A stretch of DNA of 64,000 nucleotides, taken from positions 4,465,501-4,529,500 of the forward strand of contig NZ_CP016499.1 in NCBI RefSeq assembly GCF_001713475.1, read 5' to 3'. Origin of the DNA: Agrobacterium sp. RAC06 (lineage in GTDB: Bacteria; Pseudomonadota; Alphaproteobacteria; Rhizobiales; Rhizobiaceae). Every line of letters starts with the position of its first letter. Positions within the stretch are counted from its first letter, which is position 1. The notes below the pieces were generated by a model that saw only the letters and a program-made list of their open reading frames with translations, made no database searches and was not told where the DNA came from. Below are positions 49,243 through 58,927 of this stretch, piece by piece. The position numbers were made by a program, and so were the translations under genes.

Positions 49243-51312
49243 TTACCGCCCCTCGCGCCACCACATGGCCGAGACTGCCAACAGCAAGATCCCCAAGCCA
49301 GCAAAACCGGCAAACAGGGGCATTGTGTTGACGCCCTTGAGCACCGTTTCGTCCGTCAGCTTGATCAGCATGCGGCGGTCGTCGGCGACGCGGACTTCGC
49401 CGCGCACCGGCAGGATGTCGGGGATGCGGACGGAAGCGTCGCCGTCGTCGAGGCGGGCGGTCAGGCCGCGGGTTTCCTCGCTGATCGGCGACAGCGTGTT
49501 CGTGCTGGAGATCATCGCGCGGAATTCGGGGGAGTCGACGGCGCCGACATGGACGAGGCTCGAGAAGTCTCCATTGGTGATGGTGAACAGGCCGGTCTCG
49601 GTCATGCGGCGTTCGCCGCGATAGAGGCCGGGCTGGATCTCGTTTAGGTTCAACGCAATCGTTTCGCCTGAGGGCGTGGTGATCGTCGCGGGGCCGGGGG
49701 CGTCGCCGATGGTCTGGCGGGTCACTTCCAGCGTGCGACCGGTGGCGCGCGCCTTCAGTGCCTCTTCCTCGAGCTCCGGCTCCTTCATCAGCCAGTGGGC
49801 GATGCGGCGATAGAGCGACACATGCGGGCCGCCGCCTTCAAAGCCGCGGGCCCAGAGCCAGCCCTGATCGGAGAGCAGCATGGCGACGCGGCCCTCATTG
49901 GCGCGATTGAGCACGAGCAGGGGACGGTCGCCGTCGCCCGTCATGACGGTTTCGCCATCGGTACGGCCGACATCGACGCTGCGGAACCAGCGACCCCATT
50001 GTGGCGGCTCGACGGCGGAGCCATCGAGGCCACGGGTGACGGGGTGGCGTTTGCCCTGCTCCGAGATGCGGGGATAGAAGCCGGCCTGATGGACATCGCC
50101 GGTCGGGGTGGCCGGAAGCACGGACTCGAGCGGTGTGAGGGCAATCGAATCCTGTCCGGCATGTTCCGGGCCGGCGGCGATCAGCAGCGCGCCGCCATTC
50201 CTGACATATTCGGCGATGTAATCGTAATAGAGGATCGGCAGGACGCCGCGATGCTGGTAGCGGTCGAAGATGATCAGGTCGAAATCATTGATCTTTTCGA
50301 CGAAGAGTTCGCGGGTCGGGAAGGCGATCAGCGACAATTCGTTGATCGGCGTGCCGTCCTGCTTTTCCGGCGGGCGCAGGATGGTGAAATGGACGAGGTC
50401 GACCGAGGCGTCTGATTTCAACAGGTTGCGCCAGGCGCGCTCGCCGGCATGCGGTTCGCCGGACACGAGCAGCACGCGCAGGTTCTGGCGGATGCCCTCG
50501 ATCAGGTGGATGGCGCGGTTGTTGACGTCAGTGACTTCGCCCGGTGTGGCGGCGACGGAGAATTCGAGGACATTGTTGCCGCCGCGCGGCACGCGGAAGG
50601 CAAAGGAGGTCTCGGCGCCGGGAACGGCCGGGACGATCCCCAAATCTTCGCCGTTCATCTTGACCGAAACATCCGCGGGCTGGTTCGAGGCTTCGCCGTC
50701 GTCGAAGACGCGGAAGGTCAGTTCCTGTTCCTCGTCGACGATTCCGAAGCGCGGAGCGCGGAGGACTTCGATACGGCGATCGAACTCGTCGGCCTTGCCG
50801 GTGATCAGCGAATGCACCGGAGCATCGAACGGGAGCGCCTGGTTTTCGGCGGGGATGTCATGCACCTGGCCGTCGGTGACGAAGATTGCGCCGCCGACAC
50901 GGGCCGGCGGAACGTCCGTCGTTGCCGCAGCCAGCGCTTCGAAGAGCTTGGTGGACGGGGCGTCGCTGTCGCCGGGATCGGTGACCTCGATGATGCGCGG
51001 CTCGATATTGGGGAAGCGGCCGAGGCGGTCGCGGATGCCCTGCAGTGCCTGATCGGTCTGCTCGACACGGCCGGCGATCTGCTGGCTCTGGCTGCGGTCA
51101 ACGATCACGGGCACGACTGTCGTCAGCGGATCGCGCTCTTCCTGGAGGAGGAGCGGGTTGGCAAGGGCTGCAAGTACGGCGGTCGAAGCGGCCAGGCGGA
51201 TGGCGGTGCCGCGTACGCCGCGCAGGAAACCGAGGACGGACAGCGCCACGGCCAGCACGGCAAGGGTGGCGATGGCGATCCAGGGGATGAAGGGGGCGAA
51301 TTCGAGCGTCAT
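49243..51312 (-). CDS. Large membrane protein of the MoxR/DUF58/DUF4159 operon
   Basis: A 689-residue protein with N-terminal membrane segments (WIAIATLAVLAVALSVLGFL and IRLAASTAVLAALANPLLL) and one at the C-terminus (MPLFAGFAGLGILLLAVSAMWW). Between them is a large extracytoplasmic or cytoplasmic region with the glutamine-amidotransferase-like fold seen in this operon type (LRVLLVSGEPHAGERAWRNLL, YVRNGGALLIAAGPEHAGQDS) but without catalytic residues. Last of four genes, 4 bases after the DUF4159 gene. Such operons are common in alphaproteobacteria and are thought to act in envelope integrity; no biochemistry is known to me. Confidence 0.8.
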   Translation of the reverse strand: MTLEFAPFIPWIAIATLAVLAVALSVLGFLRGVRGTAIRLAASTAVLAALANPLLLQEERDPLTTVVPVIVDRSQSQQIAGRVEQTDQALQGIRDRLGRFPNIEPRIIEVTDPGDSDAPSTKLFEALAAATTDVPPARVGGAIFVTDGQVHDIPAENQALPFDAPVHSLITGKADEFDRRIEVLRAPRFGIVDEEQELTFRVFDDGEASNQPADVSVKMNGEDLGIVPAVPGAETSFAFRVPRGGNNVLEFSVAATPGEVTDVNNRAIHLIEGIRQNLRVLLVSGEPHAGERAWRNLLKSDASVDLVHFTILRPPEKQDGTPINELSLIAFPTRELFVEKINDFDLIIFDRYQHRGVLPILYYDYIAEYVRNGGALLIAAGPEHAGQDSIALTPLESVLPATPTGDVHQAGFYPRISEQGKRHPVTRGLDGSAVEPPQWGRWFRSVDVGRTDGETVMTGDGDRPLLVLNRANEGRVAMLLSDQGWLWARGFEGGGPHVSLYRRIAHWLMKEPELEEEALKARATGRTLEVTRQTIGDAPGPATITTPSGETIALNLNEIQPGLYRGERRMTETGLFTITNGDFSSLVHVGAVDSPEFRAMISSTNTLSPISEETRGLTARLDDGDASVRIPDILPVRGEVRVADDRRMLIKLTDETVLKGVNTMPLFAGFAGLGILLLAVSAMWWREGR

Positions 51313-51316
51313 GGTC

Positions 51317-54139
51317 TCACTGCCCCAGTCGTTCGAGCAGCGCAGGCACGTGGACCTGGTCTGCCTTGTAGTTGCCGGTCAGCATATACATCATGATGTT
51401 GACGCCGGAGCGGAAGGACATTTCGCGCTGCATCTCATCGGCGGGGACGACAGGGAGCACGCTTGCGCCATTGGCATCGATTGCCCAGGCGCCCATGAGA
51501 TCGTTGCCGGTGATCATGATCGGGCTCACGCCATCGCCGGAGGAGGCGACGCCGCTGTTGCTGGAGAGCGCTTCCTGGCGGGCCTCGACCCAGAGCGGGC
51601 TGCCGCTGTAGCGGCCGGGAAAGCCCTGCAGCAGATAGAAGGCGCGCGTCAGCACGTGGTCTGATGGAACCGGCTCCAGCGGCGGGATGTCGATATTGGC
51701 AAGGATCGCCTGCAGGCGTTCGCCGTTTGGAGAGGCCCCGACCTCGTTGCCGAGCGTCGAGCCCTGGTCACGCGTGTCGAAGAGCACGGTGCCGCCGGCG
51801 CGCATATAGGCGTCGATGCGGCTGATGGCAGCGGCAGAGGGCATAGGGGCGGAGGCCGAGATCGGCCAGAAGATGATCGGGTAGAAGGAAAGCTCGTCCT
51901 TCGAAATGTCGACACCTATGGGCGGAGCGGGCTCTAGCGTCGTGCGGTAGGTCAGGAAGTCGGTGAGGCCGGCGAGACCCTGCTCGGAAAGGCGATCAAC
52001 CTCGGCTTCGCCGGTGATGACATAGGCGAGGTGGGTGTTGTCGAGCCGCTCAAGGATCTGCTCGTCGCCGGGCTTGGCATCAGTCGACTGGGCAAGCGCC
52101 TGACCGGGCATTGTTGCCGCAGCGAGTGCGACGGCAAGCGCCAGGATTGAGGCGGCAGCAGCCGGTGCGCGTTTCGGCAGGCGGGAGAAGGCTCCGCCCA
52201 TGAAGAGGACGATCAGGCTGTCGATGACGAGAAGCAGGAAGGCGAGCGTCAGCAGGGAGGGCTTCAGCGGGGTGGCGGCCGTGCCGGCCATCGGGTCGCG
52301 GGCGACGGTGAGGCCTGCCGGCGAGGGGAGCGGGCGCAGTGTGGCATCCGATGGCAGGAGGTTGAGTGCCGTGAAGCCGTCTTCCGTGCCGTAGAGGCCG
52401 GGCGGATTGTCGAAGGTCGCGGCTTCTGGACGGTCCGGGCCGAGCGACAGGGGCTTTGCGGTGCCCGCCTCGGCGGTGAGCGCGCCGCGTTCGGTCAGAA
52501 GACGGAAGGGCGGAAGCGACGGGGCGGTTGCCTGGCCGGCCTGAGCCTCAGCTGCGCCGACACGAGTGAGCTGGACGATACGGCGGAGCATGTCGACAAA
52601 GGTGCCGGAAATCGGCAGATCCGACCAGGTGGCCTCGGCGCTGACGTGGAAGAGCACGATGCGGCCGGCGCCGTTGTCCTCGACGGTGACGAGCGGCGTG
52701 CCGTCGGCAAGGCTTGCCCAGGTGCGGGCGGCGAGATCCGGTGTCGGTTCGGCGAGCACCTGTCGCTTGACGAGGACGCCCTCGGGGCGCGGCATGCCGG
52801 CAAAGGGGCCAAAGGTCGGGAAGTCGGCAAGCGGCTGCGGCTCGGCCCAGGAGAGTGCGCCGCCGAGCGCGCGTTCGCCCTGGCGCAGGATGACCGGCAC
52901 GAGCGGGTCGTCTGCGGGGGCGGCGGCAAGGCGGGGGCCGGCAAAGCGGATCAGCGTGCCACCACGGTTGATCCAGGCCTGCAGCGGATCATAAACATCG
53001 GCCGGCAGGCGTCCGACATCGGCCAGCACGAGGGCAGACGGGTTCTGGTTGAGGATTTCAGGTATGGCGACTGCAAGGTCGGTCTGGCCGGGCTTGACCA
53101 CGTCGGCATAGGGACCAAGCGCGCGTTCGATGTAATAGAGCGGCGAGAGGAGTGGCTGGAAGCCGTCACCGCTGTCGCCGGAAACAAGCGCGACCTTGCG
53201 GCGGCGGAAGCCGTCGTCGAGCAGGTGGGTGGCGCCGGCCGAGGCGACGCCTGCGATCGAGAGGCGGGCGAAATCATTGCGCAGTTCGAAGGGCGCTGCG
53301 ATCTCGCCGGACGCTTCCGTCGTGCCGGGGGCGAAATCGACCTGACCGGAGGCGATGACGCGACCCTGGCGGTCCTGAGCATCAACGATCAGGCTGCGAG
53401 GTTCCGAGGCGTTGAGGCGCGAGAGCGTGACGGTGAGCGCATCCGAGCCGTTGTTTGCGCCGGTGATTGCGACGCTTGCTGCACCATCGCCCTCGACGAC
53501 GCGAAATTCGGCGGGCGAGAGGCTGGCGAGATCCGAGAGGAACGGATCTTCCACGTCGCGGGCGATGCCGTCGGAGACATAGGCGAGCGTGCCGGGGCGT
53601 TCCGACGAGAAGGTGGTGCGGAGCGCTTCGATGGTCCTTGCCCGATCGGGGCGCTGCGGATGGGGTGTGGCGGCGGCAAGTTTTTCGAGCGCCACGGCGG
53701 CGGTGCCGGGGATCGCGTCATGGTTTGCCTCTGCCGTGAAGACGATCGAGACGGGCAGGCTGCGGTCAGCGGCATCGCCGATCAGGGCGGTCGCGGTCTC
53801 GACGCGGCGATCCCAGTCGCCGACGGTTGCCCAGCCGTTGTCGACGACGAGCAGCAGAGGACCGTCGCCGGAGAGGGTGGCGTTGCGCGGATTGAGCACG
53901 GGGTCGGCCAGCGCAAAGATGACGATGGCGGCCATCAGCATGCGCAGAAGGGTCAGCCACCAGGGGCTTTTCGAGGGCGTTTCCTCGCGCTTCAAGACGC
54001 CAGCCAGGATTTTCAGCGGCGGGAAGACTTCCGTCTTCGGGCGCGGCGGGGTGAGCTTCAGGAGCCACCAGATCAGGGGCAGTGCAAGCAAAGCACCAAG
54101 AATGGCGGGAGCGCCGAAGGCGAGTGGCATACCGAACAT
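51317..54139 (-). CDS. BatA/VWA-like and DUF4159 membrane protein
   Basis: A 940-residue protein. The N-terminus has BatA-type membrane segments (MPLAFGAPAILGALLALPLIWWLL and SPWWLTLLRMLMAAIVIFALA) and a von Willebrand factor A-like part whose metal site is degenerate (LLLVVDNGWATVGDW). A central membrane segment (LTLAFLLLVIDSLIVLFMGG) is followed by a linker and the DUF4159 domain (residues about 690-940: LDNTHLAYVITGEAEVDRLS, SFYPIIFWPISASAP, YMRAGGTVLFDTRDQG). Its ATG shares one base with the stop of the DUF58 gene (TGATG). Role presumed in the envelope with MoxR; inference. Confidence 0.85.
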   Translation of the reverse strand: MFGMPLAFGAPAILGALLALPLIWWLLKLTPPRPKTEVFPPLKILAGVLKREETPSKSPWWLTLLRMLMAAIVIFALADPVLNPRNATLSGDGPLLLVVDNGWATVGDWDRRVETATALIGDAADRSLPVSIVFTAEANHDAIPGTAAVALEKLAAATPHPQRPDRARTIEALRTTFSSERPGTLAYVSDGIARDVEDPFLSDLASLSPAEFRVVEGDGAASVAITGANNGSDALTVTLSRLNASEPRSLIVDAQDRQGRVIASGQVDFAPGTTEASGEIAAPFELRNDFARLSIAGVASAGATHLLDDGFRRRKVALVSGDSGDGFQPLLSPLYYIERALGPYADVVKPGQTDLAVAIPEILNQNPSALVLADVGRLPADVYDPLQAWINRGGTLIRFAGPRLAAAPADDPLVPVILRQGERALGGALSWAEPQPLADFPTFGPFAGMPRPEGVLVKRQVLAEPTPDLAARTWASLADGTPLVTVEDNGAGRIVLFHVSAEATWSDLPISGTFVDMLRRIVQLTRVGAAEAQAGQATAPSLPPFRLLTERGALTAEAGTAKPLSLGPDRPEAATFDNPPGLYGTEDGFTALNLLPSDATLRPLPSPAGLTVARDPMAGTAATPLKPSLLTLAFLLLVIDSLIVLFMGGAFSRLPKRAPAAAASILALAVALAAATMPGQALAQSTDAKPGDEQILERLDNTHLAYVITGEAEVDRLSEQGLAGLTDFLTYRTTLEPAPPIGVDISKDELSFYPIIFWPISASAPMPSAAAISRIDAYMRAGGTVLFDTRDQGSTLGNEVGASPNGERLQAILANIDIPPLEPVPSDHVLTRAFYLLQGFPGRYSGSPLWVEARQEALSSNSGVASSGDGVSPIMITGNDLMGAWAIDANGASVLPVVPADEMQREMSFRSGVNIMMYMLTGNYKADQVHVPALLERLGQ

Positions 54140-55056
54140 CAGCCCGCACTCCTGTTGACGGCGGGCGGCATGCCCGACAGGTGCATGTGGACAGCGACGA
54201 GGGCCTCCGAGGCGAGGCGATCGGTGCGGTTGTGGGTGAAGCTCCAGCCCATGCGGCGGAGCTGATCCGACATCGATCCTCGGCGAGCGAGATAGGCCTG
54301 CTGGTAGTCTTCGCGCAGGGTCTCGGCGCGGCCGGAGGTGAGCTTTTCGCCGGTTTCGGGATCGGTGAACTCGGTGCGGCCGGTATAGGGGAAGGTCTCT
54401 TCCGCCGGATCGGCAACCTCGAGCACGTGGCCGCGAAGACCGCGGCGGGCGAGCGGCGTGATACGCTCCATCACCCGGTCCGCATCGTCGAGAAAGTCGC
54501 CGATCAGCACGATGTCGCTTGCGCCGCGGATCATGCGGGTGTCGGGCAGGCCTTCGGTCAGCGGCGCATGCATGATGGCGGTCGCAAGACGCTCGGCGGC
54601 GTTGCGGGCGGAGATCGGCTCCATGATGCCAGGGCAACCGATGCGTTCGCCGGAGCGCGCGAGGATTTCGGCGAGTGCCAGCATCAGCACAAGCGCGCGG
54701 CTTTCCTTGGAAACAGAGGCAAGCGTCGACTTGTACATCATTGAGGGCGACATATCGGCCCAGAGCCAGACCGTGTGGGCCGCTTCCCATTCGCGGTCAC
54801 GGATATACATGTGGTCGTCGCGGGCAGAGCGGCGCCAATCGATGCGCGAGAAGCTCTCGCCATCTGCATAGGGGCGGAATTGCCAGAAGTTTTCGCCAAT
54901 GCCGCGCTTGCGGCGGCCATGCCAGCCGGCAATCACGGTATTGGCGATGCGCTTTGCCTCGACCATGCAGTCAGGCACGAGCACGGCGCGCTGGCGGGCG
55001 CGCTTCAGCACTTCGCTGCCGGCTGTCTGCTCGACGATCTGGCCGATCGATGCCAC
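54139..55056 (-). CDS. DUF58 (VWA-like) protein
   Basis: A 305-residue protein with the DUF58 pattern: RKRGIGENFWQFRPYADGE, FSRIDWRRSARDDHMYIRDREWE, the VWA-like strand TVWLWADMSPSMMYKS and later SDIVLIGDFLDDADR. The metal-site aspartate-serine triple is visible. Family members are clients of MoxR-type ATPases. GTG start 55056 has GGAGG upstream. Second of four genes in the operon, 16 bases after the moxR gene and overlapping the DUF4159 gene by one base. Confidence 0.9.
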   Translation of the reverse strand: MASIGQIVEQTAGSEVLKRARQRAVLVPDCMVEAKRIANTVIAGWHGRRKRGIGENFWQFRPYADGESFSRIDWRRSARDDHMYIRDREWEAAHTVWLWADMSPSMMYKSTLASVSKESRALVLMLALAEILARSGERIGCPGIMEPISARNAAERLATAIMHAPLTEGLPDTRMIRGASDIVLIGDFLDDADRVMERITPLARRGLRGHVLEVADPAEETFPYTGRTEFTDPETGEKLTSGRAETLREDYQQAYLARRGSMSDQLRRMGWSFTHNRTDRLASEALVAVHMHLSGMPPAVNRSAG

Positions 55057-55072
55057 GCGGTTAAGGCCTCCC

Positions 55073-56086
55073 TTACTTGCGCAGGTCGGAAACGAGACCC
55101 GCGATGACGTCGCGGACGGTCATGCCTTCGGCACGCGCCGCAAAGGTCAGTGCCATGCGGTGTTCGAGCACGGGTTCGGCGAGTGCGTATACGTCGTCGA
55201 TGGAGGGGGCGAGGCGGCCTTCATAGAGGGCGCGGGCACGGGCGCAGAGCATCAGGGCCTGTCCGGCGCGGGGACCCGGACCCCAGGCGATGTTCTTGTC
55301 GGTCGTGTCGTTGCCGTGGCCGGGACGTGCCGAGCGGACGAGCGTCAGAATGGCGTCGACGACGGTGTCGGAGACCGGCATCTGGCGGATCAGCTTCTGG
55401 ATCTCCAGCAGGCGGGCGCTGTTGATCACTGCACTGGCGCGGCGGTCACCGACGCCAGTTGTCTCCAGCAGGATCTGCCGTTCGGCGGCGAGTTCCGGAT
55501 AGAGAACGTCCACCTGCAGCAGGAAGCGGTCAAGCTGTGCTTCAGGAAGGGGGTAGGTGCCTTCCTGCTCCAGCGGGTTCTGGGTCGCGAGCACATGGAA
55601 GGGAGCGGGCAGCTGATAGGGCTGGCCGGCGATGGTGACGTGGTACTCCTGCATCGACTGCAGAAGAGCGGACTGAGTGCGCGGGCTTGCGCGGTTGATC
55701 TCATCGGCCATCAGCAGCTGGGCAAAGACCGGACCCTTTACGAAGCGGAAGGAGCGACGCCCCGTCTCGTCCTGGTCCATGACTTCCGTGCCGATGATGT
55801 CAGAGGGCATCAGGTCGGGTGTAAACTGGATACGGTTGGCATCGAGGCCAAGGGCCGAGCCGAGCGTCGTCACCAGCTTTGTCTTGGCGAGACCGGGAAC
55901 GCCGACCAGAAGAGCATGGCCACCTGAGAGAATGGCGAGGAGGGTGTTTTCGACGACCTTTTCCTGGCCGAAGATCACCTTGGCCACTTCCTGGCGGATC
56001 GCCGCGATATCTGCGAGCGCCTTCTCGGCCTCGGCGACGATCGCTTTCTCGTCCATTGCAACATCGGGATTTGGCATCATGCCCAT
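55073..56086 (-). CDS. MoxR-family AAA+ ATPase
   Basis: A 337-residue MoxR-type chaperone ATPase. Walker A is LLVGVPGLAKTK, Walker B is QLLMADEINRASPRTQSALLQ, and sensor residues are in VLATQNPLEQEGTYPLPEAQLDRF. It is thought to help assemble or load metal into its VWA clients, here the DUF58 and BatA-like proteins that follow. ATG 56086 has GGAG seven bases ahead; a TTG four codons earlier is an alternative. First gene of the operon. Confidence 0.93.
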   Translation of the reverse strand: MGMMPNPDVAMDEKAIVAEAEKALADIAAIRQEVAKVIFGQEKVVENTLLAILSGGHALLVGVPGLAKTKLVTTLGSALGLDANRIQFTPDLMPSDIIGTEVMDQDETGRRSFRFVKGPVFAQLLMADEINRASPRTQSALLQSMQEYHVTIAGQPYQLPAPFHVLATQNPLEQEGTYPLPEAQLDRFLLQVDVLYPELAAERQILLETTGVGDRRASAVINSARLLEIQKLIRQMPVSDTVVDAILTLVRSARPGHGNDTTDKNIAWGPGPRAGQALMLCARARALYEGRLAPSIDDVYALAEPVLEHRMALTFAARAEGMTVRDVIAGLVSDLRK

Positions 56087-56246
56087 GGTCTGCTCCAATT
56101 GGTTTTGGCCGAGTCCGGCGAATCGAACGGACGCGTAAGGTGCATGTTACTGAAACTAACTTATTGGCGAGAGGACGGCTGACAAGGACGTTTCGAATGA
56201 CTATCTCGTGACTGTTATAAGCTAAAGACAAAACCGGGACGCAAAG

Positions 56247-56870
56247 ATGGCAGGCGATACGCTGAAGGCGACTACAGATGCGGCGGGGCTCGCCGCGCTG
56301 ATTTCGCGCGCGTCAGCGCAAACATCGGGCGGAAAGGCATCACTACCGCCGGTGGAACGCTGGGAACCGCCGTTCTGCGGGGATCTCGACATGGAAATCA
56401 GGGCTGACGGTACCTGGTTCTACATGGGCACGCCGATCGGTAGGGCGCCACTCGTCAGGCTGTTTTCGACGGTTCTGCGCAAGGATGAGGACGGCAAGAC
56501 CTATCTCGTCACGCCTGTGGAAAAGGTCGGTATTCGTGTTCAGGACGCCCATTTCGTCGCGGTCGAGATGAGCGTGACGGAAGAGGCGGGTGAGTCGGTG
56601 CTGACATTCCGCACCAATGTCGGCGATGTGGTCGAGGCGGGGCCTGAGCATCCGCTGCGCTTCGAGATCTTTGGCGACAATCACGAGCTCAAGCCTTACC
56701 TGGCCGTCCGTGGTCGTCTGGAGGCGCTTGTCTCGCGAGCGGTCATGTATGATCTCGTCGAGCGGGGAGAGGTGGTGGAGATCGAGGGCAAGGCAATGTT
56801 TGCCGTGCGCTCTCGCGGCGCGGTATTTCCGATCATGCCCGCCGAAGAACTCGATCGCCTGTCCCGATGA
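56247..56870 (+). CDS. DUF1285 protein
   Basis: A 207-residue protein of the DUF1285 family (typical segments LPPVERWEPPFCGDLDMEIRADGTWFYMGTPIGR, LVRLFSTVLRKDEDGKTYLVTPVEKVGIRVQDAHFVA and an SRAVMYDLVERGE helix). Cytoplasmic, no known biochemistry. The stop overlaps the next gene by 4 bases (ATGA), so it is the first gene of a unit with a CoA-type Nudix hydrolase and cca. It faces the moxR gene across 160 bases. Confidence 0.9.
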   Translation: MAGDTLKATTDAAGLAALISRASAQTSGGKASLPPVERWEPPFCGDLDMEIRADGTWFYMGTPIGRAPLVRLFSTVLRKDEDGKTYLVTPVEKVGIRVQDAHFVAVEMSVTEEAGESVLTFRTNVGDVVEAGPEHPLRFEIFGDNHELKPYLAVRGRLEALVSRAVMYDLVERGEVVEIEGKAMFAVRSRGAVFPIMPAEELDRLSR

Positions 56871-57499
56871 CATCAATGACGTTTACCGCAGATGACTTCC
56901 GCCGCCGGGCGCTGGAACAGGTGGGTGCACCGCTCGAGCATGCCTGGCGCGACCATGGCGACCATGCGCTGAACCCGGACACCATCCTGCAATACGAGCA
57001 GTTGAAGCTGAAAGACGCGGCGGTACTGATCGGTGTGATCGACGATCCGGACGAGGCGCGCATCATCCTGACGCAGCGGACCAGCAAGCTCCGGCAACAT
57101 GCCGGGCAGATCGCCTTTCCGGGCGGCGGTATCGATGCGACGGACACGTCGCCGGAAGAAGCGGCGCTGCGCGAGGCCGAGGAAGAGATCGGCCTCGACC
57201 GTCGTTTCGTCGAGACGGTCGGGCGGCTGCCGCAATATCTCTCCGGAACCGGTTTCCGCATCCAGCCGGTGCTTTCCGTCGTGCAACCCGGCTTCGAATT
57301 GACGCTCAATCCCGACGAGGTGGACAGCGTCTTCGAGGTGCCACTTTCCTTCCTGATGGATCCCGCCAATCACCGCCAGGACAGCCGGATGTGGCAGGGC
57401 TCCGTCAGACATTTCTACGTGATGCCCTATCGGGAGCGGCATATCTGGGGCATTACGGCCGGCATCATCCGGACGCTTTATGAAAGGCTCTATGCATGA
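56867..57499 (+). CDS. Nudix CoA pyrophosphatase-like hydrolase (NudL/NUDT7 type)
   Basis: A 210-residue Nudix hydrolase with the CoA signature LRQHAGQIAFPGGG ahead of the box GGGIDATDTSPEEAALREAE and a following EEIGLDR. The group cleaves CoA and its esters to 4'-phosphopantetheine and 3',5'-ADP. It overlaps both neighbours by 4 bases (ATGA), which implies coupled translation with DUF1285 and cca. A link between CoA turnover and tRNA end repair is not obvious, but this gene order is common in alphaproteobacteria. Confidence 0.92.
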   Translation: MTSMTFTADDFRRRALEQVGAPLEHAWRDHGDHALNPDTILQYEQLKLKDAAVLIGVIDDPDEARIILTQRTSKLRQHAGQIAFPGGGIDATDTSPEEAALREAEEEIGLDRRFVETVGRLPQYLSGTGFRIQPVLSVVQPGFELTLNPDEVDSVFEVPLSFLMDPANHRQDSRMWQGSVRHFYVMPYRERHIWGITAGIIRTLYERLYA

Positions 57500-58752
57500 C
57501 CAATCTGGCCGATCGCGACTGGTTCCAGGAGCCTGCCCTCAAGAAACTAATGACGTTGCTCAATAGCGGCGGCGCGGTGACACGGGTGGTCGGCGGCGCG
57601 GTGCGCAACAGCCTGATGGGACTTGATGTCGGGGATATCGACCTCGCCACGACGTTGATGCCGGAAGAGGTGAGCGGCCGGGCGGCGGCGAAAGGCATCA
57701 AGGCGGTACCGACCGGGATCGAGCACGGCACTGTGACGCTGGTCGTTGACGGCAAGGGTTATGAGGTGACGACGCTCCGGCGTGACGTCGAGACCAATGG
57801 TCGCCATGCCCAGGTCGCCTTTGGCGCAAGCTGGCAGGAGGATGCCGACCGGCGCGATCTCACGATCAACGCGCTTTACGTCGGTCTCGATGGTGAGGTG
57901 ATCGATCTCGTCGGCGGCCTGAAGGACATCGAAACGAAGACAGTGCGCTTCATCGGCGATGCCGAGCAGCGGATTGCAGAAGACTACCTGCGCGTCCTGC
58001 GCTTCTTCCGCTTCTTCGCCCATTACGGCAGTGGTCGCCCCGATGCGGACGGGTTGAAGGCCTGTGCAAGGGCGCGGAGCCAGCTGAAATCGCTCTCCGC
58101 CGAGCGCGTCTGGAGCGAGATCAAGAAGCTCTTGTCCGCGCGGGATCCGGGGCGGGCGCTCCTCTGGATGCGCCAATCGGGCGTGCTGACCGAAATCCTG
58201 CCTGAAACGGAGAAATGGGGGATCGATGCGATCCCCGGTCTGATCGCGGCCGAACAGGCATTCGGCTGGGATCCGGATCCGTTGCTTCGTCTCTGCTCTA
58301 TCGTGCCGAAGGATGCGGCGCGGCTGGTGACGCTGTCCGAGCGATTGCGGCTGTCGAATGCCGAGGCGCTGGCGCTCGACCGGTTCGCACGGGCGCCGAA
58401 GCCGCAGGAGACGGTGACCGACGTCGCCTTCGACCGCGATCTCTACCGCTTCGGCAAGGACGGCATGATCTCGATGCTGAAGCTCGAGCTTGCCTCCGCC
58501 CGTGCGCGTGCAGAGGGGGACCAGAAGGCGATGGCGCGGAGTGCGCGGCTGTTTTCGCTGTTGAAGCGTGCCGAGGGCTTTGTGCGGCCGGTGCTGCCGA
58601 TCAAGGGCTCCGACGTGCTTGCCGCCGGTATCCCTGCCGGGCCGAAGGTCGGGGAAATTCTCGGCAAGCTCGAGGAAGGCTGGATCGCATCGCAGTTCAA
58701 TCTCAGCCGCGAAGATCTGCTGGCCCGGCTGGAGACACTGGCGAAAGCTTGA
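57496..58752 (+). CDS. cca: CCA tRNA nucleotidyltransferase/poly(A) polymerase family (class II)
   Basis: A 418-residue enzyme that adds or repairs the CCA end of tRNA. The nucleotidyltransferase core shows VVGGAVRNSLMGLDVGDIDLATTLMPEE (Gly-Gly and the DxD pair), RRDLTINALYVGLDGEVIDLVGG and DAEQRIAEDYLRVLRFFRF. The C-terminal half is the helical RNA-binding part. It starts inside the last codons of the Nudix gene (ATGA overlap). Length and layout are typical. Confidence 0.95.
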   Translation: MTNLADRDWFQEPALKKLMTLLNSGGAVTRVVGGAVRNSLMGLDVGDIDLATTLMPEEVSGRAAAKGIKAVPTGIEHGTVTLVVDGKGYEVTTLRRDVETNGRHAQVAFGASWQEDADRRDLTINALYVGLDGEVIDLVGGLKDIETKTVRFIGDAEQRIAEDYLRVLRFFRFFAHYGSGRPDADGLKACARARSQLKSLSAERVWSEIKKLLSARDPGRALLWMRQSGVLTEILPETEKWGIDAIPGLIAAEQAFGWDPDPLLRLCSIVPKDAARLVTLSERLRLSNAEALALDRFARAPKPQETVTDVAFDRDLYRFGKDGMISMLKLELASARARAEGDQKAMARSARLFSLLKRAEGFVRPVLPIKGSDVLAAGIPAGPKVGEILGKLEEGWIASQFNLSREDLLARLETLAKA

Positions 58753-58927
58753 GAGTTCGGCGCATCGAGGTAGGATGATACGCCCGAGAGCGGGTTCGGT
58801 TCATCAGGCCCCGCTCAACAAAGAATGTCCATTTGTCCGCGATCCAGCGGCGATCCCTGGAGCGTATCTCTCCCGGCTTCAGATGATCGACATGACGTCG
58901 GTCTGGCCTTTCATAGGAGGGATTTCC

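Noticed and set aside
52646..54265. 539-codon plus-strand frame opposite the DUF4159 gene
   Set aside because: Antisense shadow; the minus-strand product has clear membrane and domain structure and operon overlaps.
54140..54790. N-terminal extension of the DUF4159 protein frame
   Set aside because: The extension is an alternative reading of the DUF58 gene; the true start is ATG 54139, overlapping the DUF58 stop.
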